This document shows positions 34,213-41,254 of a DNA stretch of 64,000 nt, piece after piece. Where the stretch lies: NCBI RefSeq assembly GCF_035282405.1, contig NZ_JAYKBP010000001.1, positions 248,001 through 312,000 on the forward strand, given 5' to 3'. The notes below the pieces were generated by a model. It had not been told where the DNA came from. It worked only from the letters and a program-made list of their open reading frames with translations, and did not search any database. How positions within the stretch are numbered: the first letter of the stretch is position 1; each line of letters begins with the position of its first letter. The DNA comes from Parvimonas sp035282405 (GTDB taxonomy: Bacteria; Bacillota; Clostridia; Tissierellales; Peptoniphilaceae). Both the position numbers and the translations under genes were made by a program.

Positions 34213-34482
34213 TTACCAACTAGCCTTTTTAACGCCAGGAATTTCTCCCTTGTAAGCTAATTCACGGAATACAATACGGCTGATTCCATATTTTCCAATG
34301 TATCCATGAGGACGTCCAGTTATTTTACAACGGTTGTGTAAACGAGTTGGAGAAGCATTTCTTGGTAATTTGCTTAAACCAACATAGTCCCCTTTGGCTT
34401 TTAACTCTGCACGTTTTGCAGCATACTTTTCAACTAACTTTTGACGTTTTAATTCACGTTGTACCATTGATTTTTTAGCCAT
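34213..34482 (-). CDS. rpsN: 30S ribosomal protein S14, long zinc-free type
   Basis: 89 residues: AKKSMVQRELKRQKLVEKYA through LPRNASPTRLHNRCKITGRP to YKGEIPGVKKASW. The single Cys and 89-residue length identify the zinc-independent form. Most Firmicutes keep the 61-residue four-cysteine form at this locus, so this is an ordinary but phylogenetically informative variant. Confidence 0.95.
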   Translation of the reverse strand: MAKKSMVQRELKRQKLVEKYAAKRAELKAKGDYVGLSKLPRNASPTRLHNRCKITGRPHGYIGKYGISRIVFRELAYKGEIPGVKKASW

Positions 34483-34496
34483 TAAATTTCCTCCTA

Positions 34497-35039
34497 CTAC
34501 TTTTTAAAAGGCATTCCTAATAGCTCTAAAAGTGCTTTTGACTCTTCATCAGTCTTAGCAGTAGTAACTATTATAATATCCATTCCTCTTATTTGATCAA
34601 TCATATCATATACGATTTCTGGGAATATTAATTGTTCTTTTATACCTAATGCATAATTTCCTCTACCATCAAAGCTTGAAGCACTAACACCTCTAAAGTC
34701 TCTTACACGTGGAAGAGCAATATTAACCAATCTATCTAGAAAATCATACATTTTTTCTCCTCTAAGAGTTACTTTAGTACCAATCTTCATACCTTCTCTT
34801 AGTTTGAAATTAGCAATTGATTTTTTAGCAGTAGTTATTATAGGCTTTTGACCTGAAATAATTTCCAAGTCTCTTAAAGCGCTTTCTAAAACTTTTGGAT
34901 TATCTTTAGCTGAACCTAAACCAATATTGATAACAATCTTATTTAGTTTAGGAACCTCCATAATATTTTTATATTTAAAACGTTCCATTAAAGCAGAAAC
35001 TATTTCTTCTTTATATCTAACTTGCATTCTGGAAGTCAC
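34497..35039 (-). CDS. rplE: 50S ribosomal protein L5
   Basis: 180 residues, binds 5S rRNA and touches S13 and the P-site tRNA. EVPKLNKIVINIGLGSAKDN, TAKKSIANFKLREGMKIGTK and RVRDFRGVSASSFDGRGNYA are near-invariant blocks; ends LELLGMPFKK. Normal place between rplX and rpsN. Confidence 0.97.
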   Translation of the reverse strand: MTSRMQVRYKEEIVSALMERFKYKNIMEVPKLNKIVINIGLGSAKDNPKVLESALRDLEIISGQKPIITTAKKSIANFKLREGMKIGTKVTLRGEKMYDFLDRLVNIALPRVRDFRGVSASSFDGRGNYALGIKEQLIFPEIVYDMIDQIRGMDIIIVTTAKTDEESKALLELLGMPFKK

Positions 35040-35058
35040 TTAAGATTCCTCCTTTCAA

Positions 35059-35370
35059 CTATTTATCTATTTTTGAACCACTTTTTTTACTGATTCTAAC
35101 TTTTTTATCCCCTTCAAGAGCATAACCAATTCTAGAAGGTTTATTAACTTTAGGATCAAGGTACATTACATTTGAAACATCAATACTTCCCTCAATTTTT
35201 ATTAGGCCAGCTTCATCTTTTGGATTTCTAGCCTTTTTGTGTTTAGTTTGAATATTTACTCCTTGAACTATTACTTTATTTTCTTTTACTAAAGTTTTAA
35301 GTACTTTTCCAGTTTTTCCTTTATCTTTTCCTGCAATTACAATAACAGTATCTCCAGATTTTATTTTCAT
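35059..35370 (-). CDS. rplX: 50S ribosomal protein L24
   Basis: 103 residues with an N-terminal KOW motif (KSGDTVIVIAGKDKGKTGKV, 4-23), IVQGVNIQTKHKKARN and a basic end. An assembly initiator that binds the 5' end of 23S rRNA. Confidence 0.97.
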   Translation of the reverse strand: MKIKSGDTVIVIAGKDKGKTGKVLKTLVKENKVIVQGVNIQTKHKKARNPKDEAGLIKIEGSIDVSNVMYLDPKVNKPSRIGYALEGDKKVRISKKSGSKIDK

Positions 35371-35384
35371 TCTAACACCTCCTA

Positions 35385-35753
35385 TTATAATACTTCAGGT
35401 GCAAGAGATATAATTTTCATAAAGTTACCAGCTCTTAGCTCTCTTGTAACTGATCCGAAAATTCTTGTACCAACTGGGTTCTTATCATCTTTTATAATTA
35501 CTGCTGCATTATCATCAAATCTAATGTAGCTGCCATCATTTCTCTTTATACTATTTGTTGTTCTAACAATTACCGCTTTTACAACGTCACTTTTCTTAAC
35601 AACTCCACCTGGTGTAGCACTTTTAACAGTACAAACTACTATATCGCCAACTTTTGCATATTTCTTATTAGTACCACCAAGTACTCTGATAACAAGAAGT
35701 TCTTTAGCGCCAGAGTTGTCAGCAACTTTTAAACGACTTTCTGTTTGAATCAT
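35385..35753 (-). CDS. rplN: 50S ribosomal protein L14
   Basis: 122 residues, five-stranded barrel at the subunit interface and target of RsfS. Start MIQTESRLKVADNSGAKELL, core VKSATPGGVVKKSDVVKAVI, end TRELRAGNFMKIISLAPEVL, all standard. Confidence 0.97.
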   Translation of the reverse strand: MIQTESRLKVADNSGAKELLVIRVLGGTNKKYAKVGDIVVCTVKSATPGGVVKKSDVVKAVIVRTTNSIKRNDGSYIRFDDNAAVIIKDDKNPVGTRIFGSVTRELRAGNFMKIISLAPEVL

Positions 35754-35777
35754 ACGATACTCCTTTCCAGATGAAAA

Positions 35778-36032
35778 TTATTTTACTCTTTCAAGTATCT
35801 CAACAAGTCTCCATCTCTTTTCTCTTGAAAGAGGTCTTGTTTCCATAATTTTAACTCTATCACCAATTAAACATTCGTTATTTTCATCATGTGCTTTAAA
35901 TTTTGTAGTCTTTTTCATTTGTTTTTTATAAAGTGGGTGAGATACAAAAGTTGCAACTTCTACAACTATAGTCTTATCCATTTTATTAGAAACTACATTT
36001 CCTATTATGACTTTTCTACTATTTCTTTCCAT
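35778..36032 (-). CDS. rpsQ: 30S ribosomal protein S17
   Basis: 84 residues, OB-fold early-assembly protein. NSRKVIIGNVVSNKMDKTIV, the KKTTKFKAHDENNECLIGDR block and RPLSREKRWRLVEILERVK at the end. Only 6 bases follow rpmC. Confidence 0.97.
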   Translation of the reverse strand: MERNSRKVIIGNVVSNKMDKTIVVEVATFVSHPLYKKQMKKTTKFKAHDENNECLIGDRVKIMETRPLSREKRWRLVEILERVK

Positions 36033-36038
36033 ATAGTA

Positions 36039-36245
36039 TTAAGCCTCCTTTCCAGCATTAAGCTCACGTTCTCTAATAATAGTCTTAACACGAGCTATAT
36101 CTTTTTTAATGCCACCAATTCTCATAGGATTCTCTAATTGTCCAGTGGCTAATTGAAAACGTAAATTAAATAATTCTACTTTTAAATCTTTTAATTTTGC
36201 TTGTAAATCACTATCATTCATTTGGCGAATTTCTTTAATTTTCAT
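36039..36245 (-). CDS. rpmC: 50S ribosomal protein L29
   Basis: 68 residues of two antiparallel helices at the tunnel exit, docking site for trigger factor and SRP partners. KIKEIRQMNDSDLQAKLKDL and LFNLRFQLATGQLENPMRI are diagnostic. The ATG lies inside the last codons of rplP (11-base overlap) with GGAAGGTG upstream; a GTG three codons earlier overlaps that site and was rejected. Confidence 0.95.
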   Translation of the reverse strand: MKIKEIRQMNDSDLQAKLKDLKVELFNLRFQLATGQLENPMRIGGIKKDIARVKTIIRERELNAGKEA

Positions 36246-36669
36246 TAGCTTCACCTTCCTTCATCTCACGAGTTATAAATTTAGTCTTTACAGGTAGTTT
36301 GTGAGCAGCAAGTCTCATAGCTTCTCTAGCTACATCAACAGGAACTCCACTCATTTCAAATAATACTCTACCTGGTTTAACAACTGCTACCCAGTATTCA
36401 GGAGCTCCTTTACCAGAACCCATTCTTACTTCAGCAGGTTTTTTAGTAACAGGCTTATCAGGGAATACTTTAATCCAGATTTTACCGCCTCTTTTTATAT
36501 ATCTTGTCATCGCACGTCTTGCAGATTCAATTTGGTTTGCAGTCATCCAGCAAGGTTCTAATGCTTGAATCGCATAATCTCCATAAGAAATTGTATTTCC
36601 CCTTAGAGCTTTACCAGTCATTCTGCCTCTATGAACTCTACGATATTTTACTCTCTTAGGCATTAACAT
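36235..36669 (-). CDS. rplP: 50S ribosomal protein L16
   Basis: 144 residues, places A-site tRNA elbow on the large subunit. MLMPKRVKYRRVHRGRM, AIQALEPCWMTANQIESARR, RGGKIWIKVFPDKPVTKKP and GSGKGAPEYWVAVVKPGRV are near-invariant. Translationally coupled to rpmC by overlap. Confidence 0.97.
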   Translation of the reverse strand: MLMPKRVKYRRVHRGRMTGKALRGNTISYGDYAIQALEPCWMTANQIESARRAMTRYIKRGGKIWIKVFPDKPVTKKPAEVRMGSGKGAPEYWVAVVKPGRVLFEMSGVPVDVAREAMRLAAHKLPVKTKFITREMKEGEANEN

Positions 36670-36692
36670 AGACTCTTTCCTCCTTCCAGTAA

Positions 36693-37427
36693 CTAAGCTT
36701 CTTTCTTAGCACCAGTTTTATTAAATCTTTTCTTATTGTCTTTCTTGTTTCTTCTATCTTTTTTTGCAGGTTTTTCTTCAATAACTGCAGCTTTCATTCC
36801 TGGAAGAACTTCTCCTTTGTATAACCAAACTTTTACGCCTAATTTTCCATAAGTTGTATCAGCTTCAGCAAATCCATATTCAATGTCTGCTCTTAAAGTT
36901 TGTAGAGGAATTGTTCCTTCAGAATATCCTTCAGTTCTAGCCATATCAGCTCCACCAAGTCTACCAGAAACAGCAGTTTTTATACCTTTTGCTCCTGCTT
37001 TTAATGATCTTTGCATAGCTTGTTTCATAGCACGTCTAAAAGATACACGTCTTTCTAATTGTCCAGCAATGTTTTCAGCAACTAATTGAGCACTTAAATC
37101 AGGTCTCTTAACTTCTTCAACATTAACAATTACTTTTTTACCAGTTAATTTTTCAATTTTAACTCTTAATTCTTCAACACCAGCACCTGATTTTCCAATT
37201 ACCATTCCAGGTTTAGCAGTAAAAACTGTTACCTTTACTCTATTTGCTGATCTTTCTATTTCAACTTTAGGTACTCCTGAAAGAGCTACCTCTTTTTTAA
37301 CAAGTTTACGAATATTGTGGTCTTCTACTAATAAATTACCAAATTCTTTTTTATCGGCAAACCATCTTGAGTCCCAATCTTTTATTATTCCAACTCTTAA
37401 CCCATGAGGATTAACTTTTTGACCCAT
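36693..37427 (-). CDS. rpsC: 30S ribosomal protein S3
   Basis: 244 residues, mRNA-entry tunnel protein. The KH domain is at about 60-110 (GMVIGKSGAGVEELRVKIEK), the C-terminal domain has QRSLKAGAKGIKTAVSGRLG and LRADIEYGFAEADTTYGKLG, followed by a Lys/Arg/Asn-rich tail (KDRRNKKDNKKRFNKTGAKK) longer than in some relatives. Confidence 0.97.
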   Translation of the reverse strand: MGQKVNPHGLRVGIIKDWDSRWFADKKEFGNLLVEDHNIRKLVKKEVALSGVPKVEIERSANRVKVTVFTAKPGMVIGKSGAGVEELRVKIEKLTGKKVIVNVEEVKRPDLSAQLVAENIAGQLERRVSFRRAMKQAMQRSLKAGAKGIKTAVSGRLGGADMARTEGYSEGTIPLQTLRADIEYGFAEADTTYGKLGVKVWLYKGEVLPGMKAAVIEEKPAKKDRRNKKDNKKRFNKTGAKKEA

Positions 37428-37444
37428 TTTTTATCCTCCTTATA

Positions 37445-37777
37445 CTATCTTTCTGCTACCGTTACACCAATATGACTTGATCTTTTCAAAATTGGGTAAG
37501 CTGAACCTTTAGCCTTTGGTCTCCATCTTTTCATAACTGGAGCATCATTTGCATAAGCTTCTAATACATAAAGGTCTTTTCTATCTAAATTATGATTATT
37601 TTCTGCATTAGCAACAGCTGATTTTAATACCTTTTCTAATAATCTAGCACCCGCTTTAGGAGTGAATCTTAGAATAGATAAAGCTTCATCTACATGCTTT
37701 CCTCTTATTTCTCTACAAATAAAGTTTACTTTAAGAGGTGAAATTCTTTGATATTTTGCAATTGCTTTAGCTTGCAT
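37445..37777 (-). CDS. rplV: 50S ribosomal protein L22
   Basis: 110 residues whose beta-hairpin lines the exit tunnel near the macrolide site. AKYQRISPLKVNFICREIRG at the start and the hairpin region ANDAPVMKRWRPKAKGSAYP near the end are intact, without the insertions or deletions known from macrolide-resistant mutants. Confidence 0.97.
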   Translation of the reverse strand: MQAKAIAKYQRISPLKVNFICREIRGKHVDEALSILRFTPKAGARLLEKVLKSAVANAENNHNLDRKDLYVLEAYANDAPVMKRWRPKAKGSAYPILKRSSHIGVTVAER

Positions 37778-37796
37778 GTTATCTCCTCCTTATCTA

Positions 37797-38081
37797 TTAT
37801 CTTATTTTACTATTTTTTTCGTTTTTGCCAACATGACCCCTGTAAGTTCTAGTTAGAACGAACTCTCCAAGTTTATGTCCTACCATATCATCAGTAATAT
37901 ATATTGGTAAGTGCTTTCTTCCGTCATGAACAGCTATAGTATGTCCAACAAATTGCGGAAAAATTGTACTTCTTCTTGACCAAGTTTTTATAACTTTTTT
38001 TTCATCTGCACTATTTAATGCATCTATTTTCTTTAAAAGATGATCATCACAAAATGGTCCTTTTTTAAGAGATCTACCCAT
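37797..38081 (-). CDS. rpsS: 30S ribosomal protein S19
   Basis: 94 residues, head protein that touches the A-site tRNA. MGRSLKKGPFCDDHLLKKID, TWSRRSTIFPQFVGHTIAVH and GHKLGEFVLTRTYRGHVG are conserved throughout bacteria. Confidence 0.97.
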   Translation of the reverse strand: MGRSLKKGPFCDDHLLKKIDALNSADEKKVIKTWSRRSTIFPQFVGHTIAVHDGRKHLPIYITDDMVGHKLGEFVLTRTYRGHVGKNEKNSKIR

Positions 38082-38097
38082 TTGTTTTCCTCCTTAA

Positions 38098-38931
38098 TTA
38101 GTTTTTAGTTCTTCTTCTTACTATGAACTTATTAGACTTTTTATTTTTCTTTCTAGTCTTAAGTCCTAAAGCCGGTTTACCCCAAGGAGTTGAAGGTGCT
38201 GGACGTCCAACAGGAGTTCTACCTTCCCCACCACCATGAGGGTGATCTACTGGGTTCATCGCTGATCCTCTAACATGTGGTCTCTTACCCATATGTCTTG
38301 ATCTTCCTGCTTTACCGATAGTTATAAGTTCATGACTTAAATTACCAACTTGACCAACTGTAGCTCTACATTCTAAATGAATTAATCTAAATTCACCTGA
38401 AGGTAATCTTAATTGTGCAAATCTTCCTTCTTTACCCATCAATTGAGCTTCAGAACCTGCACTTCTTACAAGTTGTCCACCTTTCCCTGGTTTTAACTCA
38501 ATATTATGAACATTTGTACCAACTGGAATATCTTTTAATTTTAATGCATTACCAATTACGATATCTGCATTTTCGCCTGATTCTATTTTATCTCCAACTT
38601 TTAATCCTTCTGGAGCTAAGATATATCTCTTTTCTCCATCTAAATAATGGATTAACGCTATATTAGCAGTTCTATTTGGATCATATTCGATAGAAGCAAC
38701 TTTTCCTGGTACTCCATCTTTATTTCTTTTAAAATCTATTATTCTATATTTTCTTTTAGCACCGCCACCTCTATGTCTAACGGTAATTCTTCCTAATGAA
38801 TTTCTTCCGCCTGATTTTGATAAAGAAACTAATAAAGACTTTTCAGGCTTTGTCTTAGTTATTTCATCAAAAGTTAAAACGCTCATTCCACGTACACCAG
38901 CAGAAGTTGGTTTATACTTTCTAATAGCCAT
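38098..38931 (-). CDS. rplB: 50S ribosomal protein L2
   Basis: 277 residues, core peptidyl-transferase-centre protein. AIRKYKPTSAGVRGMSVLTF, GRITVRHRGGGAKRKYRIID, the OB/SH3 middle and the conserved VRGSAMNPVDHPHGGGEGRT loop containing the functionally key histidine. Ends in basic KTRKKNKKSNKFIVRRR. Confidence 0.97.
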   Translation of the reverse strand: MAIRKYKPTSAGVRGMSVLTFDEITKTKPEKSLLVSLSKSGGRNSLGRITVRHRGGGAKRKYRIIDFKRNKDGVPGKVASIEYDPNRTANIALIHYLDGEKRYILAPEGLKVGDKIESGENADIVIGNALKLKDIPVGTNVHNIELKPGKGGQLVRSAGSEAQLMGKEGRFAQLRLPSGEFRLIHLECRATVGQVGNLSHELITIGKAGRSRHMGKRPHVRGSAMNPVDHPHGGGEGRTPVGRPAPSTPWGKPALGLKTRKKNKKSNKFIVRRRTKN

Positions 38932-38948
38932 TAATATTACCTCCTATA

Positions 38949-39236
38949 TTAAATACTTTCAAAAAATTCAATTTCTTTTGAATCTTCTGTAAGAGTAACA
39001 ATGGCTTTTTTCCAATCTGGTCTTTTGCCAACATTAGCTCCCATTCTTTTTTTCTTACCAGTAATATTCATTGTATTTACTTGTTTAACTTTTACACCAA
39101 AAATTGTTTCTACGGCTTTTTTTATTTCTGATTTATTAGCCCTAGTATCAACTTTGAAAGTGTATCTTTTTGATTCCATATTTTCCATTGAACGTTCAGT
39201 TACAACCGGTTTAATAATAATATCATATGCTGTCAT
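38949..39236 (-). CDS. rplW: 50S ribosomal protein L23
   Basis: 95 residues, tunnel-exit docking site for trigger factor and SRP. DIIIKPVVTERSMENMESKR, the SEIKKAVETIFGVKVKQVNT block and GKKKRMGANVGKRPDWKKAI tip. Its ATG shares one base with the rplD stop (TAATG), so the two are translationally coupled. Confidence 0.97.
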   Translation of the reverse strand: MTAYDIIIKPVVTERSMENMESKRYTFKVDTRANKSEIKKAVETIFGVKVKQVNTMNITGKKKRMGANVGKRPDWKKAIVTLTEDSKEIEFFESI

Positions 39237-39859
39237 TATGCATACACCTCCTCAATTTTTGATAAGGCATCTTTTATGATTATAAGATTATCAAATCTCA
39301 TTAAATCATAAACATTCATATAATCTACAACAACAGTTTCAACTTTAGGAAGGTTAGCAAATGATTTAATAATCATATCATTTCCTTCTGGTAAAACTAT
39401 CATAGTTTTTGTTCCTAAACTCAAGTTTTTCAAAATTTCTTTTGCTTTCTTTGTGCTGAATGCATCAACTGTTAAAGAATCTAAAATTCTTAATTCTCCT
39501 TCAAGAACTTTTGAAGAAAGAACTGATTTCATAGCAAGTCTTCTTACTTTTTTAGGAACTGAGTATCTATAACTTCTTGGTTTTGGTGCGAATACTACTC
39601 CGCCGCCTTTCCATTGAGGAGCTCTTATACTACCTTGTCTAGCACGACCAGTACCTTTTTGTCTCCAAGGCTTTCTTCCGCCTCCACGTACTTCTGCACG
39701 AGTTTTAGCTGATTGAGTGCCTTGTCTTCTATTAGCTAAATGGTTTTTTACTACTTCATAAACAACATGTTCATTAACTTCAATACCAAAAATAGCTTCG
39801 TTTAATTCTATATCACCAACAACTTCTCCCAGTTGGTTATAAACATTAACCTTAGGCAT
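39236..39859 (-). CDS. rplD: 50S ribosomal protein L4
   Basis: 207 residues. The extended tunnel loop contains RRQGTQSAKTRAEVRGGGRK and KPWRQKGTGRARQGSIRAPQ, and the globular part GGGVVFAPKPRSYRYSVPKK. In enterobacteria L4 is the autorepressor of the S10 operon; whether it acts on the attenuator upstream of rpsJ here is unknown. Confidence 0.97.
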   Translation of the reverse strand: MPKVNVYNQLGEVVGDIELNEAIFGIEVNEHVVYEVVKNHLANRRQGTQSAKTRAEVRGGGRKPWRQKGTGRARQGSIRAPQWKGGGVVFAPKPRSYRYSVPKKVRRLAMKSVLSSKVLEGELRILDSLTVDAFSTKKAKEILKNLSLGTKTMIVLPEGNDMIIKSFANLPKVETVVVDYMNVYDLMRFDNLIIIKDALSKIEEVYA

Positions 39860-39876
39860 TATTTATCCTCCTTAAA

Positions 39877-40503
39877 CTATCTTTTAACCGCTTCTCTAAT
39901 TGTTACTAAACCACCTTTAGGTCCTGGAATAGCACCTTTTACAAGAATTAGGTTCTTTTCAACGTCAACTTTTACAACAACAAGATTTTGAACAGTACTT
40001 TTTTCATTTCCCATTTTTCCACTTGCTTTTCTACCTTTAAGTACTCTACCTGGGTAAGTACCTGCACTTCTAGCTCCGGCTACTCTATGAGATTTAGAAC
40101 CATGTCCTTCAGGCCCTCTTCCGTAATTCCATCTCTTTATAGCTCCTTGAGTACCTTTACCTTTTGAAGTTCCGATAACATCAACTTTATCGCCTTCAGC
40201 AAATAAGTCAACTTTAATTTCTTGACCAGTTTCAAAAGCTTCCCCTTCGTTTAATCTAAATTCTCTTACAAATCTCTTATATCCAACACTTACTTTATCA
40301 AAATGTCCTCTAAGAGGTTTTGTAACCTTCTTTTCTTTTTTGTCTACATATCCACATTGGACTGCGTTATAACCATCAGTTTCAACAGTTTTAACTTGAG
40401 TAACGAACATAGGGCCCGCTTCAACAACTGTTACAGGAACAACTGCTCCATCTTCAGTAAAAATTTGAGTCATTCCAATTTTTTTACCTAAAATACTCTT
40501 CAT
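39877..40503 (-). CDS. rplC: 50S ribosomal protein L3
   Basis: 208 residues starting MKSILGKKIGMTQIFTEDGA. Central finger toward the peptidyl-transferase centre (KWNYGRGPEGHGSKSHRV-like segment with SAGTYPGRVLKGRK AG region), end KGAIPGPKGGLVTIREAVKR. The ATG is chosen because AGGAGG is 8 bases upstream; an in-frame GTG three codons earlier lies inside that site. Confidence 0.96.
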   Translation of the reverse strand: MKSILGKKIGMTQIFTEDGAVVPVTVVEAGPMFVTQVKTVETDGYNAVQCGYVDKKEKKVTKPLRGHFDKVSVGYKRFVREFRLNEGEAFETGQEIKVDLFAEGDKVDVIGTSKGKGTQGAIKRWNYGRGPEGHGSKSHRVAGARSAGTYPGRVLKGRKASGKMGNEKSTVQNLVVVKVDVEKNLILVKGAIPGPKGGLVTIREAVKR

Positions 40504-40555
40504 TGAGTACACCTCCTATTACTTACAGCGGATTGATTTACAATCATTCTAAGAT

Positions 40556-40867
40556 TTATAACTTAATTTCGATATCTACACCACTTGGAAGATTTAGTTT
40601 CTTTAAACTTTCCAAAGTTTTTTGGTTTGGATTTAGGATATCAATAAGTCTTTTATGTGTTCTTTGTTCGAATTGTTCTCTACTATCTTTGTATTTGTGA
40701 ACAGCTCTTAAGATTGTAATGATTTCCTTTTCTGTTGGTAGTGGAATAGGTCCTGATACTTCTGCACCAGTTCTCTTTGCAGATTCCACTATTTGTTGTG
40801 CTGAGCTATCGATTAATTCATGATCGTAAGCTCTTAATCTAATTCTGATTTTTTGCTTGTTTGCCAA
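40556..40867 (-). CDS. rpsJ: 30S ribosomal protein S10, TTG start
   Basis: 103 residues: (L)ANKQKIRIRLRAYDHELID, IPLPTEKEIITILRAVHKYK and RTHKRLIDILNPNQKTLESL, also a NusB partner in antitermination. Relatives begin at this residue, and a strong AAGGAGG lies 7 bases ahead of the TTG, so the true start is TTG; an ATG eight codons upstream would add residues absent from the family and place the ribosome site inside the gene. First gene of the supercluster. Confidence 0.93.
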   Translation of the reverse strand: MANKQKIRIRLRAYDHELIDSSAQQIVESAKRTGAEVSGPIPLPTEKEIITILRAVHKYKDSREQFEQRTHKRLIDILNPNQKTLESLKKLNLPSGVDIEIKL

Positions 40868-40954
40868 TTTTTTTACCTCCTTATTTCGCATGTTTTGGCA
40901 TCATGCAACTAGGTCCTCCGTATCAACTCATCCGTGTGTTCCATTTTTACTTCC

Positions 40955-40978
40955 AAAAAATACGGCGACCCGTCGCCG
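40955..40978 (-). terminator. attenuator terminator in the S10 leader
   Basis: Minus-strand CGGCGA-CGGG-TCGCCG (GC-rich 6-bp stem, 4-base loop) followed by TATTTTTTGG, about 90 bases before rpsJ and roughly 100 bases after the transcription start. A terminator inside a leader implies conditional readthrough. Confidence 0.82.
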
Positions 40979-41048
40979 AAATCTAGTTCGACATACTCAG
41001 AAATAATTACCTCAAAAAGCTGGAAAATAGCCATAATTTGAGCAACCT

Positions 41049-41059
41049 ATTTCGTCAAC
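41049..41059 (-). promoter_or_regulatory. candidate antiterminator segment
   Basis: Minus-strand GTTGACGAAAT can pair with ATTTCGGCGAC (40982-40972), 10 of 11 positions including one G-U. That pairing would sequester the 5' arm of the leader terminator, so the two structures exclude one another. Confidence 0.55.
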
Positions 41060-41088
41060 GCCTATTATGTGCATATGAGCACCCATAT

Positions 41089-41117
41089 ATTATACTACAT
41101 CACTTCTATTATTGCAA
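41089..41117 (-). promoter_or_regulatory. promoter of the S10 operon
   Basis: Minus-strand TTGCAA (41117-41112), 17-base spacer, TATAAT (41094-41089). It predicts a start near 41082 and a leader of about 215 bases. Confidence 0.8.
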
Positions 41118-41176
41118 TACTTTTTTTGCATTTTTTCAAAAATATTTTAAAATTTTTTCAATCTTATATTGTAAAA

Positions 41177-41212
41177 TTAAGTTAGCCACATATATTAAGT
41201 TAGCCACATATA
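41177..41212. repeat. 18-bp perfect tandem direct repeat
   Basis: TTAAGTTAGCCACATATA occurs twice head to tail (41177-41194 and 41195-41212), between the rmuC terminator and the S10 promoter, about 60-95 bases upstream of the -35. Confidence 0.9.
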
Positions 41213-41244
41213 AAAAAGATAGTGTATAATTTTTATACACTACC
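41212..41244 (-). terminator. rmuC terminator
   Basis: Minus-strand GGTAGTGTATAA pairs with TTATACACTATC (one G-U) around a 3-base loop, then TTTTTTA. It directly follows the rmuC stop. Confidence 0.9.
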
Positions 41245-41254
41245 TTACCTAAAT

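Larger units (their letters stand above)
40868..41254 (-). promoter_or_regulatory. S10 operon leader region
   Basis: Between the rmuC stop and rpsJ lie, in transcription order, the rmuC terminator, an 18-bp tandem repeat, a promoter, and a leader of about 215 bases containing a possible antiterminator, an intrinsic terminator and a conserved-looking segment CGGAGGACCTAGTTGCATGA just ahead of rpsJ. An S10-Clostridia type ribosomal leader has been described in the literature as I recall; whether this is one needs an Rfam search. Confidence 0.7.

Noticed and set aside
41038..41229. Possible plus-strand gene in the S10 leader
   Set aside because: No ribosome binding site, lies antisense to the promoter, tandem repeat and leader, and is explained by these elements.
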